Made by a program: the position numbers and the translations under genes. Positions 25,778 through 35,176 of a stretch of 64,000 bases of DNA are shown here, piece by piece (the first letter of the stretch is position 1; each line of letters begins with the position of its first letter). A model generated the notes under the pieces. That model saw nothing but the letters and a program-made list of their open reading frames with translations. It ran no database searches and had not been told where the DNA came from. This DNA comes from Falcatimonas sp. MSJ-15 (GTDB lineage Bacteria > Bacillota > Clostridia > Lachnospirales > Lachnospiraceae): assembly GCF_018918265.1 (NCBI RefSeq), contig NZ_JAHLQC010000006.1, positions 124,001-188,000 on the forward strand. Reading direction: 5' to 3'.

Positions 25778-27915
25778 TGAAGATGATATTGCAGATATTT
25801 AGAAAAGATGCGAGAAGAATAAGTACTAATGTAGTTGCAGTTGTAGTAATAATGGGACTTTGTATATTACCATGTCTGTATGCGTGGTTTAATATTATAT
25901 CTAACTGGGATCCGTATGGTGCAGATGCGACATCGAATATAAAAGTTGCTGTATATTCAGAGGATAAGGGAATAGACATAAGCGGAATAGAACTTAATGT
26001 AGGAGCATCTGTTGTATCAGCACTTGAGAGTAATACTACAATAGGCTGGGTATTTACACAAAGTGCATCAGATGGAATTAATGGTGTATATGCAGGAGAT
26101 TATTATGCAGCACTCATTATACCTGAGAATTTTACAGAGAATATTATAAGTTTTGCAAAAGGCGAAGTTATTAATCCAGAGATTATATATTATGAGAATG
26201 ATAAAAAGAATGCAATAGCACCAAAGATTACAGCTAAGGCAAAGACAGCGGTACAGAATCAGGTTAATGCCACATTCATTGGAACAATAGCAGAGACTGT
26301 AACTAAAATTGGAAGTGGTATAAGTAATATAACTGGTGGGACTGTTATGAGCGAATTAGATTCACAGTTAGCTAAGACTAATAGTAGCTTTGTGCAATAT
26401 ATTAATATAATTGATTCATTAATTACAGTTACTGAATCTGCAAAAGGTACAGTAGCATCGACAGATGCACTTACATCTAATTTTAATACTATAACATCAG
26501 CAGGAAGAAGTACTATATCAGGAATGCAGAGTATGCTTCTTACAGCGTCACAGACAACAGAGACTATGACAATGCTTGTTAATTATAGCCTTGATCTTAT
26601 AGAAGATAATCTTACCGGAATATCTAAAAAGATTGAGAATACATTAACAGTACTGACGAATACAGGAGATTTTGTAGATATTAGTGTAGATGGTGTGACA
26701 CAGGTAGTTCCTTATATGAGAGAGCTTTTTAATGGAACAATAACTAATACAGGTATTGATGAGAATAAATATGCAGGTGAGATTGCAGCGATTCGTGCAG
26801 ATTTTGACAGATTAGAGAATGAGATTAATTCACTTAATTCTGGAAAAGAACTTACAATTTCAGAGATTAAGAAAGTCAAAGACAGCATTAAGAGCGAAAC
26901 CGACAGATGCTTAATGGCAGTACAAAGTGTGAAAAATTCATACAATTATACAGTAAAACCAAAACTTAATGAGGATATGTATGGATTACAGGCATCACTT
27001 ATGGATGCGTCAGAATTATTAGCTTCAATGTCTGGAGATTTTACAGATCTTACGATTGATATATCAAAATATTCAGATTCAATAACAAAAGGAACAGATA
27101 GTCTTAAAGCATCAAGAGCTGAAGCTGAAGAAGTGCTTAACAATATTAATATGATATCTGACAGACTAAAAGTTTTGTCTGACAGCGAATCATTTAACGA
27201 GATGATTAATATAATTACTTCAGATTCTGTTAATGCATCTGAGTTTGCAGAATCTCCGGTATATATGGAGACAGAGAAGATATATCCGATAGAAACGTAT
27301 GGATCACAGATGGCAGCATTCTATACGATACTTGCAATATGGTTTGGTTCACTTATTCTTGTTGCGATTATACATGTAACAGTTCATGAAGGAGATGGCA
27401 TTACAGGAGTAAAACCATGGCAGGCATATTTTGGAAGATATATAACATTCTTCCTTATTGGTCAGGTACAGGCATTATTAACAGTGCTCGGTAATGTATA
27501 TTATATAGAGATACAGTGTATACATCCGTTTTTGTATTGGTTTGCAACTTCACAATGCAGCTTTATGTTTACAATCTTCATATATTCATTGACAGTAGCA
27601 TTTGGTAATGTTGGTGAAGCATTAGCAGTAATAATTATGGTAATACAGGTTGCAGGAGCTGGTGGAACATTTCCTATAGAAGTATTACCAAAGGCATATC
27701 AGCTTATATATAATTATCTGCCATTCAAATTTGGAATGACAGCAATCAAAGAGACAATAGGTGGAATGTACAGACTAGATTATCTTAAGAGTATAATGTC
27801 TTTGTATGCTTATGTAGGAATTTCACTTATAATAGGAATTCTTGTAGCGATACCATTTAGAAGACTTAACAAGATGATTGAGCATAGTAAAGAGAAGACA
27901 GGATTTATGATATAA
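25777..27915 (+). CDS. YhgE/Pip-family membrane protein (second copy)
   Basis: 712 aa with the same plan as the first copy. The N-terminal helix carries CILPCLYAWFNIISNWDPYG, a long extracytoplasmic helical region spans about 45-505, and C-terminal helices include LAIWFGSLILVAIIH and GAGGTFPIEVLPKAYQLIY. The two copies are clearly homologous but diverged in the extracytoplasmic part, which suggests an old duplication and perhaps a heterodimer. It overlaps the preceding gene by one base. Confidence 0.93.
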   Translation: MKMILQIFRKDARRISTNVVAVVVIMGLCILPCLYAWFNIISNWDPYGADATSNIKVAVYSEDKGIDISGIELNVGASVVSALESNTTIGWVFTQSASDGINGVYAGDYYAALIIPENFTENIISFAKGEVINPEIIYYENDKKNAIAPKITAKAKTAVQNQVNATFIGTIAETVTKIGSGISNITGGTVMSELDSQLAKTNSSFVQYINIIDSLITVTESAKGTVASTDALTSNFNTITSAGRSTISGMQSMLLTASQTTETMTMLVNYSLDLIEDNLTGISKKIENTLTVLTNTGDFVDISVDGVTQVVPYMRELFNGTITNTGIDENKYAGEIAAIRADFDRLENEINSLNSGKELTISEIKKVKDSIKSETDRCLMAVQSVKNSYNYTVKPKLNEDMYGLQASLMDASELLASMSGDFTDLTIDISKYSDSITKGTDSLKASRAEAEEVLNNINMISDRLKVLSDSESFNEMINIITSDSVNASEFAESPVYMETEKIYPIETYGSQMAAFYTILAIWFGSLILVAIIHVTVHEGDGITGVKPWQAYFGRYITFFLIGQVQALLTVLGNVYYIEIQCIHPFLYWFATSQCSFMFTIFIYSLTVAFGNVGEALAVIIMVIQVAGAGGTFPIEVLPKAYQLIYNYLPFKFGMTAIKETIGGMYRLDYLKSIMSLYAYVGISLIIGILVAIPFRRLNKMIEHSKEKTGFMI

Positions 27916-27941
27916 TCTAATATTATATTTATACGAAAATG

Positions 27942-27980
27942 GTTCAACTTATTGAACTAATATTGAACTTAAATTGAACT
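27942..27980 (+). promoter_or_regulatory. Phased TTGAACT repeats upstream of the XRE-aminotransferase gene
   Basis: TTGAACT starts at 27952, 27963 and 27974, exactly 11 bp apart, and an inverted GTTCAA lies at 27942-27947. One-turn spacing puts all direct copies on one DNA face, as expected for cooperative protein binding. Autoregulation by the adjacent HTH fusion protein is inferred. Confidence 0.6.
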
Positions 27981-28013
27981 TGTGCTATTCTAAACGGGTA
28001 CAGACGGAATGTG

Positions 28014-28048
28014 GTATATATAATAAGCAGTATATATAATAAGTAGTA
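28014..28048 (+). repeat. Tandem TATATATAATAAG units before the fusion gene
   Basis: The string GTATATATAATAAG occurs twice, 16 bp apart, each time containing TATAAT (28019-28024 and 28035-28040). Either could be a -10 element, although no good -35 is seen. Confidence 0.4.
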
Positions 28049-28141
28049 TAAGAATGTCGTCTTTTATATATGCACAGATATAGATACAGTGTCTGTGAAA
28101 CAAATATATTCAGAATAGAGATTAAGAAAGCGGTGACATTT

Positions 28142-29644
28142 ATGGCAAAAGCTACAGTATCGCAGAGATTAAAAGAGATAATGGAGCTAAAAGGTCTTAA
28201 GCAGGTTGATATAATAAAGATGTCAGAACCTTATGGCAAGGAAGTTGGAATAAAACTTGGCAAGAGTCATATAAGTCAGTATATAAGTGGTAAGACAGAA
28301 CCACGAATTGATGTGATAGCAGTGCTTGCTAAGACACTTGATGTAAGTGAATTATGGCTTATGGGTGAAGACGTAGATATGAAGAGCGGCAAAAAATATA
28401 TGCCTGATACGATAGGAGAGAATGGTATGAGAGAATTTAAGAAATCAACAAAACTTGATAATGTATTATATGATGTAAGAGGACCGGTTGTAGATGAAGC
28501 AGCAAGAATGGAAGAAGCAGGGATGCATATTCTAAAACTCAATATAGGTAATCCTGCACCATTTGGATTTAGAGCACCGGAAGAAGTTATATATGATATG
28601 CGTCAGCAGCTTACAGACTGTGAAGGATATTCAGATTCAAGAGGACTTTTTGCAGCAAGAAAAGCGATCATGCAATATGCTCAGATAAAACATATACCTA
28701 ATGTAGCAATAAGTGATATATATACAGGTAATGGCGTAAGTGAATTGATTAACTTATGTATGCAGGCACTTCTTAACGATGGAGATGAGATACTTATTCC
28801 TTCACCGGATTATCCATTATGGACAGCAACAGCTACATTAGCAGGCGGTAAAGCTGTACATTATATCTGTGATGAGAGTGCAGACTGGTATCCTGATATT
28901 GAAGATATTAAGAAAAAAGTTACAGACAGAACTAAAGCTATAGTAATCATTAATCCTAACAATCCAACAGGAGCAGTATATCCAAAAGAAGTTCTTGAAG
29001 AGATTGTAAAAGTAGCAAGAGAACATCAGCTTATAATATTCTCAGATGAGATATATGACAGATTATGTATGGATGGTGAGGAACATTGTTCAATAGCTTC
29101 ACTTGCACCGGATCTGTTCTGTGTTACATTCAGTGGGCTTTCAAAGTCACATATGATAGCTGGATTTAGAGTTGGCTGGATGATATTAAGTGGTAATAAA
29201 GCAATGGCAAAAGATTATATGGCTGGAATTAATATGCTTTCTAATATGCGTCTATGTTCTAATGTACCGGCGCAGTCAATAGTACAGACAGCGCTTTGGG
29301 GTTATCAGAGTGTTAATAACTACATTCAGCCTGGTGGAAGAATATATGAACAAAGAGAGTTCATATACAAAGCACTTAATGATATACCGGGAATAAGTGC
29401 AGTTAAGCCAAAAGCAGCATTCTATATATTCCCTAAGATTGATATTAAGAAGTTCAATATATATAATGATGAGAAGTTTGCATTTGACTTCCTTAAAGAG
29501 AAAAAAGTATTGATTGTTCCTGGAAGTGGATTTAACTGGGCAGAGCCTGATCACTTTAGAGTAGTATATCTTCCAAGAATAGAAGTTCTTGATGAATCAA
29601 TGAAGAATATGGCAGATTTCTTTGCACATTATCAGCAGAAATAG
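28142..29644 (+). CDS. XRE-type HTH fused to an AlaA-like aminotransferase
   Basis: 500 aa. Residues about 5-80 form a Cro/CI (XRE) helix-turn-helix domain (VSQRLKEIMELKGLKQVDII, then SHISQYISGKTEPRIDVIAV). From about 100 to the end lies a class I/II PLP aminotransferase of the AlaA/YfbQ glutamate-pyruvate type. It has NPNNPTGAVYPKE, the DEIYDRL segment, and the Schiff-base Lys at about 335 in SGLSKSHMIAGFRVGW. The catalytic residues are intact, so it may be an active enzyme that also binds DNA. It is comparable in idea to MocR/GabR proteins but with a different HTH. The ATG at 28142 is chosen by family N-terminus. Confidence 0.9.
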   Translation: MAKATVSQRLKEIMELKGLKQVDIIKMSEPYGKEVGIKLGKSHISQYISGKTEPRIDVIAVLAKTLDVSELWLMGEDVDMKSGKKYMPDTIGENGMREFKKSTKLDNVLYDVRGPVVDEAARMEEAGMHILKLNIGNPAPFGFRAPEEVIYDMRQQLTDCEGYSDSRGLFAARKAIMQYAQIKHIPNVAISDIYTGNGVSELINLCMQALLNDGDEILIPSPDYPLWTATATLAGGKAVHYICDESADWYPDIEDIKKKVTDRTKAIVIINPNNPTGAVYPKEVLEEIVKVAREHQLIIFSDEIYDRLCMDGEEHCSIASLAPDLFCVTFSGLSKSHMIAGFRVGWMILSGNKAMAKDYMAGINMLSNMRLCSNVPAQSIVQTALWGYQSVNNYIQPGGRIYEQREFIYKALNDIPGISAVKPKAAFYIFPKIDIKKFNIYNDEKFAFDFLKEKKVLIVPGSGFNWAEPDHFRVVYLPRIEVLDESMKNMADFFAHYQQK

Positions 29645-29740
29645 AAGATGCATATAAGCCTATAATACTGATTGCAAGATTGTATTTGTAGAAAAGATGA
29701 TAATAAAAAGTTAAGCAATAAAATATAAGTCACTTTAAAT

Positions 29741-29783
29741 AAAAACAGATGGATTTAAATTATATCTTAATCCATCTGTTTTT
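29741..29783. terminator. Bidirectional terminator between the fusion gene and kdgK
   Basis: AAAAACAGATGGATT at 29741-29755 pairs with AATCCATCTGTTTTT at 29769-29783. A- and T-runs at both edges suit the two converging genes. Confidence 0.85.
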
Positions 29784-29816
29784 GCATTTTTATTTTAATG
29801 TTCTTATTGTAATGAA

Positions 29817-30824
29817 TTATCTTTGAACTTCATTACCACTTGCTGAGAATGCAAGTCTATTAACTTCGTCAACTGTAACAAGGTTAAAGTCACCACTTAC
29901 TGTATGTTTTAAACAGCTTGCTGCATTAGAGAATTCAACAGCTTTTTGAGGATCATATCCATGAATATAACTGTAGATGATACCTGCACAATAAGCATCA
30001 CCTGCTCCGATATAATCAAGAATACTCATATAATACTCTTTGCTGTAGTAAGCTTTGCCCTTAGTATAGATCATAGACTGAAGCTTAAATGTTGTAATAG
30101 ATGTCTCTGTACGCCATACAGAAGCTACTATTTTGAATGGGAACATCTTAAGAAGTTCTTTTGCAATATAAGCATTCTTTTCTTCACCGTTAGCCTGTGA
30201 AGGATCGATGGAGAAGATACCGATAGCATCATCTTCATTAGCAATACATATATCAACGTATGGGCAGATTTCAGACATAACTTTTTTAGCTTTTTCACTG
30301 CTCCATAATTTACTTCTATAGTTAAGATCACAGCTTATTGTAAGTCCTAGTTTTTTAGCAGCTTTACAGGCTTCAAGTGTGATTACAGCCATCTCATCGC
30401 TTAGTGCAGGAGTAATTCCTGAAAAATGAAACCATGTAGCATCTTTAAATATCTCGTTCCAGTTAAAATCATCTCTGCTTGCAAGAGCGATTGCAGAATC
30501 AGCACGGTTATATATAACATTAGAAGGTCTCTGGCTTGTCTTCTTCTCAAGGAAGTAGATACCTATCTGATCACCACCACGAACGATATTGCTTGTATCA
30601 ACACCATACTGTCTTAATGCATTAACAGCACTCTGACCGATTGTATGCTTTGGAAGCTTTGTAACATAAGATGTATTAATACCAAAGTGAGATAATGAAA
30701 CAGCAGTATTAGCTTCACCGCCGCCATATACAGCTTCGAATGAATGACACTGTGTAAAACGTTCATTGTTGTTAGGTGAAAGGCGAAGCATAATTTCGCC
30801 AAAAGTAATAATTTTGTTTTTCAT
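29817..30824 (-). CDS. kdgK: 2-keto-3-deoxygluconate kinase (PfkB family)
   Basis: 335 aa. It phosphorylates 2-keto-3-deoxygluconate to KDPG in hexuronate and pectin breakdown. The N-terminus ITFGEIMLRLSPNNNERFTQ and the glycine-rich YGGGEANTAVSLSHFG are typical of the KDG kinase branch, and GAGD at 273-276 holds the catalytic Asp. The ATG at 30824 is preceded by GAGAGGTG, and upstream codons lack support. It stands alone, with a terminator on its 3' side. The nearest family alternatives are other sugar kinases such as fructokinase. Confidence 0.88.
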   Translation of the reverse strand: MKNKIITFGEIMLRLSPNNNERFTQCHSFEAVYGGGEANTAVSLSHFGINTSYVTKLPKHTIGQSAVNALRQYGVDTSNIVRGGDQIGIYFLEKKTSQRPSNVIYNRADSAIALASRDDFNWNEIFKDATWFHFSGITPALSDEMAVITLEACKAAKKLGLTISCDLNYRSKLWSSEKAKKVMSEICPYVDICIANEDDAIGIFSIDPSQANGEEKNAYIAKELLKMFPFKIVASVWRTETSITTFKLQSMIYTKGKAYYSKEYYMSILDYIGAGDAYCAGIIYSYIHGYDPQKAVEFSNAASCLKHTVSGDFNLVTVDEVNRLAFSASGNEVQR

Positions 30825-30871
30825 TAAATTGCACCTCTCAAATAAATCTTTAAATAATTCCCACAAATTAT

Positions 30872-30900
30872 ATTATAGCATATTTTTAGTGGCTTGTACT
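30872..30900 (-). promoter_or_regulatory. kdgK promoter with element shared with ndk
   Basis: On the minus strand, -10 TATAAT lies at 30877-30872 and GTACAA is at the -35 position, with a 16-nt spacer. The string upstream, AATTTTTAGTACAAGCC, is nearly identical to that at the ndk promoter. Confidence 0.45.
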
Positions 30901-30943
30901 AAAAATTGAATATTTTTTTTAACAACCTTTAGTATAGAAAAGC

Positions 30944-30990
30944 AAAAAACATCAGCAGCTTATATACATAAATATAAGAACTGCTGATAT
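30944..30990 (-). terminator. Terminator of the PPIase gene
   Basis: ATCAGCAG (30951-30958) pairs with CTGCTGAT (30981-30988), with a second inner stem CTTATAT/ATATAAG. On the minus strand it is followed by T6 (30950-30945). Confidence 0.8.
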
Positions 30991-31004
30991 TTTTACCTGA
31001 TATA

Positions 31005-32204
31005 TTATTTTACAACAATATTATCTTTTACAATTTCAAGGGCTTTTTCGGCAATCATATTCTGCATAAGATAACTCTTGCCATAAGTCTCAACCATTGA
31101 AGTATAATCGTCTTCTGATTTACCTTGTTCTGTTAAGTATGCTTTATAATCATCTTCAGTAACAGATATGCCTTCTTTTTCAGCTATAGCCTGATAGAAC
31201 AGATTAGTCTTAAGAGTCTTTAAAACAGAAGTATCAAGGCTCTTGTCATACTGTGATTCTGATTTTCCTACATAATCTTCAAAGCTTGAAAGTGATGTAT
31301 ACATTGATTTGTAGTAGTTATAATTAGATTCATCAACATATTTTTGTAATGATTTAAGGTGTGAGAAATATTTCTCAGGAACAGTATTAACTGTTATATT
31401 TTCATCAATGTATGTTGAAATCCAAGATTCAAGCTTCTGATTATAATTAGTCTCTTTTAGATATTCTCTATATCCGTCAGCAGTAGTTGCATAATCAGAG
31501 AGATTCTCTTTTACAAAATCATCAGTGAATTCAGGAATCTGATATACACTATTAATAGTAACTTCAAATACAGCATCTTTGCCTGAAAGTTCTGTATTAG
31601 TATCATAAGGATCTGGGAATGTTACATTAACTGTAACATGTTCGCCAGGTGCATGTCCGATTAATTGCTGTTCAAAATCATCTATATATGTACCAGAGCC
31701 AATCTCAAGATCTGCACCGGAACCATTAGTATTTCCACCACTGAATTCCTCGCCGTCTACTGTTCCGACATAATCAATATTAACAGTATCGCCATCTTTT
31801 ATCTTAGTCTCGGTTGAAGTGTCTTCAGTCTTATGGCTTTTTAAGATAGACTGGATACTGGTCTCAACATCTTCATCTGTATATTCAACTTCACTTTGTG
31901 GTACTTCAAGACCTTTATAATCAAAAGTTCCTAAAACGTCAGTTGCATTAATACCTGATATGAATCCATTGTCATCAAGATAAGCACTGAAATCACTGCT
32001 AGGTTTGATTCTTGTAACTTCACGATAGATTTTAATACCTGCAACTGATGCAAAACCTACAATAACAACTGTTAAAAAGGTAATTTTTGCAGCTTTTAAA
32101 AGTATCCTGTTACGTTTCATTTTTTTAATTTCTTTTTCTCTCTGGATTTTACGCTGCTTACTAAGACTTAATCCAGAAGTATCAACTTTTTTTTCTTCCT
32201 TCAT
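31005..32204 (-). CDS. Membrane-anchored trigger-factor-like FKBP peptidyl-prolyl isomerase
   Basis: 399 aa. A basic cytoplasmic N-terminus (about 1-35) precedes one transmembrane helix (about 37-58). The extracytoplasmic part has an FKBP domain, about 125-225, with IKDGDTVNIDYVGTVDGEEF and the loop GSGTYIDDFEQQLIG, then a helical C-terminal region like the trigger factor chaperone arms (about 225-399). The ribosome-binding N-domain of true trigger factor is absent. It likely helps proteins fold after export. The ATG at 32204 follows GGAAGAGG; the TTG further upstream has no site. Confidence 0.9.
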   Translation of the reverse strand: MKEEKKVDTSGLSLSKQRKIQREKEIKKMKRNRILLKAAKITFLTVVIVGFASVAGIKIYREVTRIKPSSDFSAYLDDNGFISGINATDVLGTFDYKGLEVPQSEVEYTDEDVETSIQSILKSHKTEDTSTETKIKDGDTVNIDYVGTVDGEEFSGGNTNGSGADLEIGSGTYIDDFEQQLIGHAPGEHVTVNVTFPDPYDTNTELSGKDAVFEVTINSVYQIPEFTDDFVKENLSDYATTADGYREYLKETNYNQKLESWISTYIDENITVNTVPEKYFSHLKSLQKYVDESNYNYYKSMYTSLSSFEDYVGKSESQYDKSLDTSVLKTLKTNLFYQAIAEKEGISVTEDDYKAYLTEQGKSEDDYTSMVETYGKSYLMQNMIAEKALEIVKDNIVVK

Positions 32205-32354
32205 TAATATAACCTCTTCCTGTATAGTTTTGTACAACGTCGTTATTATAACATATATTTATGTTACTTTTGTGAAAAAAATTAAATTTTTTGAAACTTT
32301 TTATAATGGTTATGCGTCTATATATTGAGAAGATTATTTAGGAGAAAAAAAGAC

Positions 32355-33695
32355 ATGTTATTTTCAAGCCAGATATTTATATTTGCATTTTTACCGATCT
32401 TTATGATCATTTATTATATAGCAGGCAAAAAATACAGAAACGCAGTACTTTTTATTGGAAGTATAATATTCTATTCAATAGGAGAGTTAAAATATCTTCC
32501 ACTTATGATAGGAATGCTTACTGTTAATTATTTTGCAGCAGAACTAATTGAAGATTCTAAGAGTAATATCAAGAAAAAAATTATACTTTCTATAATACTT
32601 TTTGTAGATTTTGGGATACTTATATATTACAAAGGATTCGCAAAACATATACCACTTGGAATAAGTTTTTATACGTTTCAGATAACTGCGTATGTTATTG
32701 ATGTATATAAAACAGATGCTAAAGCACAGCATAATTATGTGAATCTTGGAACATATCTGTGTATGTTTCCACAGCTTATAGCAGGACCGATTATACTATA
32801 CACTGATATAGATAAAGAGATAGAAAAACGAGAATATAATTTTGAAAATATAGAAGAAGGACTAAAGATATTTGTCATTGGACTTGCATCAAAAGTACTT
32901 GTGGCAGATGTTCTTGCAATGCTTGTTAATGAGATAAAAGTTACCGGATATGATAGTATAACAACGATAATGGCATGGATTGGTGCGATAGCTTATTCAA
33001 TTGAGATCTATTTTGATTTTAATGGATATTCACTTATGGCAATTGGTCTTGGCAGAATGTTAGGATTTCATATTCCAAGAAATTTTGATAATCCATATAT
33101 ATCACGTTCAGTAAGTGAATTCTGGAGAAGGTGGCATATTACACTTGGAAGATGGTTTAAAGATTATGTATATATACCACTTGGAGGTAACCGAAAGGGC
33201 AGATTTAATACAATAAGAAATCTTCTTATAGTATGGATTCTTACAGGAATATGGCATGGATGTGGAGTAACATTCGTGTTATGGGGAATATCAACATTTC
33301 TATTAATAGCTTTAGAAAAAGTTTTTTTACACAAGATACTTGATAAGAGTAAGATTATATCATCCATCTATATGTTCTTATTTATTAATATAAGCTGGGT
33401 TATATTCTCATTAGAAGATTTAACGAGTGTTAAGACATATCTTTTAAGAATGTGTCCTGTGATAAAAGGTAGTGCATCGGCATATATTAACAGTTTGGAT
33501 TATGTAAGTGCATTAAAAAGATATGGATTATTCCTTATTATTGGGATTATATTTAGCACACCAATAGGTGAAAAGTTATATAAAAAATATGGAAAAACAT
33601 ATATTTTGGCAGGAATTCTCCTTGTTGTATTCTGGTTATGTGTATATAGAATGGCAACAAGTGCCGCCAATCCATTTTTGTACTTTAGATTTTAA
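32355..33695 (+). CDS. MBOAT-family membrane O-acyltransferase (AlgI/DltB-like)
   Basis: 446 aa with about ten hydrophobic helices. MBOAT signatures are LGISFYTFQITAYVIDVYK, MFPQLIAGPI, SVSEFWRRWHITLGRWFKDY and the catalytic His in LTGIWHGCGVTFVLWG. Such proteins move acetyl or other acyl groups across the membrane onto polysaccharide or peptidoglycan. TTTAGGAG precedes the ATG at 32355. It is followed 13 nt later by an SGNH hydrolase, the usual partner that completes extracellular acetyl transfer. The polymer modified is unknown. Confidence 0.94.
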   Translation: MLFSSQIFIFAFLPIFMIIYYIAGKKYRNAVLFIGSIIFYSIGELKYLPLMIGMLTVNYFAAELIEDSKSNIKKKIILSIILFVDFGILIYYKGFAKHIPLGISFYTFQITAYVIDVYKTDAKAQHNYVNLGTYLCMFPQLIAGPIILYTDIDKEIEKREYNFENIEEGLKIFVIGLASKVLVADVLAMLVNEIKVTGYDSITTIMAWIGAIAYSIEIYFDFNGYSLMAIGLGRMLGFHIPRNFDNPYISRSVSEFWRRWHITLGRWFKDYVYIPLGGNRKGRFNTIRNLLIVWILTGIWHGCGVTFVLWGISTFLLIALEKVFLHKILDKSKIISSIYMFLFINISWVIFSLEDLTSVKTYLLRMCPVIKGSASAYINSLDYVSALKRYGLFLIIGIIFSTPIGEKLYKKYGKTYILAGILLVVFWLCVYRMATSAANPFLYFRF

Positions 33696-33708
33696 GGGAG
33701 AAAAAGAT

Positions 33709-34641
33709 ATGAATAAACGTATTAAATATCCATTTTTCTCAGCAATTGTATTAAGTAGTATTATATATGGAGAATTTAAGATGCTTAACAGTTATGTTGA
33801 GAAGAATGAGAATAAGATAAATGGCAGTATAGTTAGTGAAGAAGGAAAGAAAGAAGATAATGAGTATGCAACATATACTTTAAAAAGTGATGAACATATA
33901 AGCGAGAGTATATCAGTTACAGAAACAGATGAGAATACAAAAGAAGCAGATAATATTGAAGAAACACAAACTGAAGAAGCTACAGAGTCAGTAACACAAG
34001 CAAAAGCACCTGAGATTACTAATGAATCTGATAAGACATATGAATTCACACAGGTTGATATAAGCTATCTGGATGACGCACTTTTTATAGGAGATTCAAG
34101 AACTTCGACACTTTATGAGTATGCAGGATGGGATAATACAGATTTTTATGTTGAGTATGGACTTACAATATGGGATGTTCTTGATGCACCAATAGCTAGT
34201 GTTCCGGGAAGTAATGAAAAAATTTCAGTTTATGATGGATTATCAGCTAAAAAGTATGGTAAAATATATATTATGCTAGGAGTAAATGAATTAGGAACAG
34301 GAACAGCAGATACGTATTTTGAACAATTTAAGACAGTAATTTCAACGATAAGGGAATTACAGCCTGATGCAGTCATATTTATTCAGAGCATTATGCATGT
34401 TACAGATGAGATTGACCACAAAGGAACATACATCAATAATGATGAGATTAATGCCAGAAATGATAAAATAAAGACATTAGCAGACAATAAGAATGTATTT
34501 TATATAGACAACAACCAATTATTCGATGATCCACAGACAGGCAAGTTAAATCCGGACTATACAGCAGACGGAGTGCATATACTTGCAAGATATGTTGGGG
34601 ACTGGCAGAATTTCTATCTGGAGCATGGTATTATAAAATAA
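33709..34641 (+). CDS. SGNH/GDSL-type extracytoplasmic acyltransferase or esterase
   Basis: 310 aa. An N-terminal anchor helix (about 8-28) is followed by an acidic Glu/Thr-rich linker (about 35-110), then an SGNH hydrolase domain. Block I is IGDSRTSTL with Ser at about 130, block III is MLGVNELGTG, and block V is YTADGVH with the Asp-His dyad. Gene order right behind the MBOAT gene, like AlgI-AlgX or PatA-PatB pairs, suggests that it transfers acetyl groups outside the membrane. AAGGGAG precedes the ATG; the earlier frame at 33568 overlaps the MBOAT gene and is unlikely. Confidence 0.88.
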   Translation: MNKRIKYPFFSAIVLSSIIYGEFKMLNSYVEKNENKINGSIVSEEGKKEDNEYATYTLKSDEHISESISVTETDENTKEADNIEETQTEEATESVTQAKAPEITNESDKTYEFTQVDISYLDDALFIGDSRTSTLYEYAGWDNTDFYVEYGLTIWDVLDAPIASVPGSNEKISVYDGLSAKKYGKIYIMLGVNELGTGTADTYFEQFKTVISTIRELQPDAVIFIQSIMHVTDEIDHKGTYINNDEINARNDKIKTLADNKNVFYIDNNQLFDDPQTGKLNPDYTADGVHILARYVGDWQNFYLEHGIIK

Positions 34642-34671
34642 TAATATCGACAAATAGAAAGAGGTATTGCA

Positions 34672-35175
34672 ATGAGTTACGAAACAGTACATCATGCGAT
34701 TGAAGATATAATTCTTACATCTTATGAATCGATGTATCGCCTTGCATATACTTATGTGAAGAATGAGCAGGATGCACTTGATATAGTGCAGGAGAGTATA
34801 TATAAGGCAATTAAGAACTCGGATCAGATAGACAATATAGAGTCAGCTAAAAGCTGGATTTGGAGAATCCTTGTTAATACAGCGATTGATTATGTAAGAC
34901 AGAATAAAAGAGAAGTGATAATCTCTGATATCTCTGATAATGAAGAGATTATGGTTGACAAACCTTTTATTGATATATATGAAGATATAGATATGCTAAA
35001 AGCACTTGATATATTAAGTGACAGAGAAAAGGCAGTAGTTATACTTCGTTATTTTGAAGATATGAAGATTAGCGAAGTGGCACAATGCCTTGGAGAGAAT
35101 ATTAATACAGTTAAATCTGTTTTATATAGAAGTTTAAAAAAATTAAAAACAGAAATTACGGGAGGAGGCTCTTGA
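34672..35175 (+). CDS. ECF-type RNA polymerase sigma factor (SigV-like)
   Basis: 167 aa with sigma region 2 (RLAYTYVKNEQDALDIVQES, then AKSWIWRILVNTAIDYVR) and region 4 (LDILSDREKAVVILRYFEDM, then ISEVAQCLGENINTVKSVLY). The gene follows the SGNH hydrolase by 30 nt and is followed by a short anti-sigma-like gene. In Bacillus, SigV answers lysozyme through RsiV and drives OatA O-acetylation. The analogous neighbourhood here suggests envelope-stress control, which is inference. Confidence 0.92.
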   Translation: MSYETVHHAIEDIILTSYESMYRLAYTYVKNEQDALDIVQESIYKAIKNSDQIDNIESAKSWIWRILVNTAIDYVRQNKREVIISDISDNEEIMVDKPFIDIYEDIDMLKALDILSDREKAVVILRYFEDMKISEVAQCLGENINTVKSVLYRSLKKLKTEITGGGS

Positions 35176-35176
35176 A

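Noticed and set aside
33568..33708. An earlier start for the SGNH hydrolase
   Set aside because: It would overlap the MBOAT gene by 128 nt and lacks a ribosome binding site. The ATG at 33709 has AAGGGAG and gives a normal anchor sequence.
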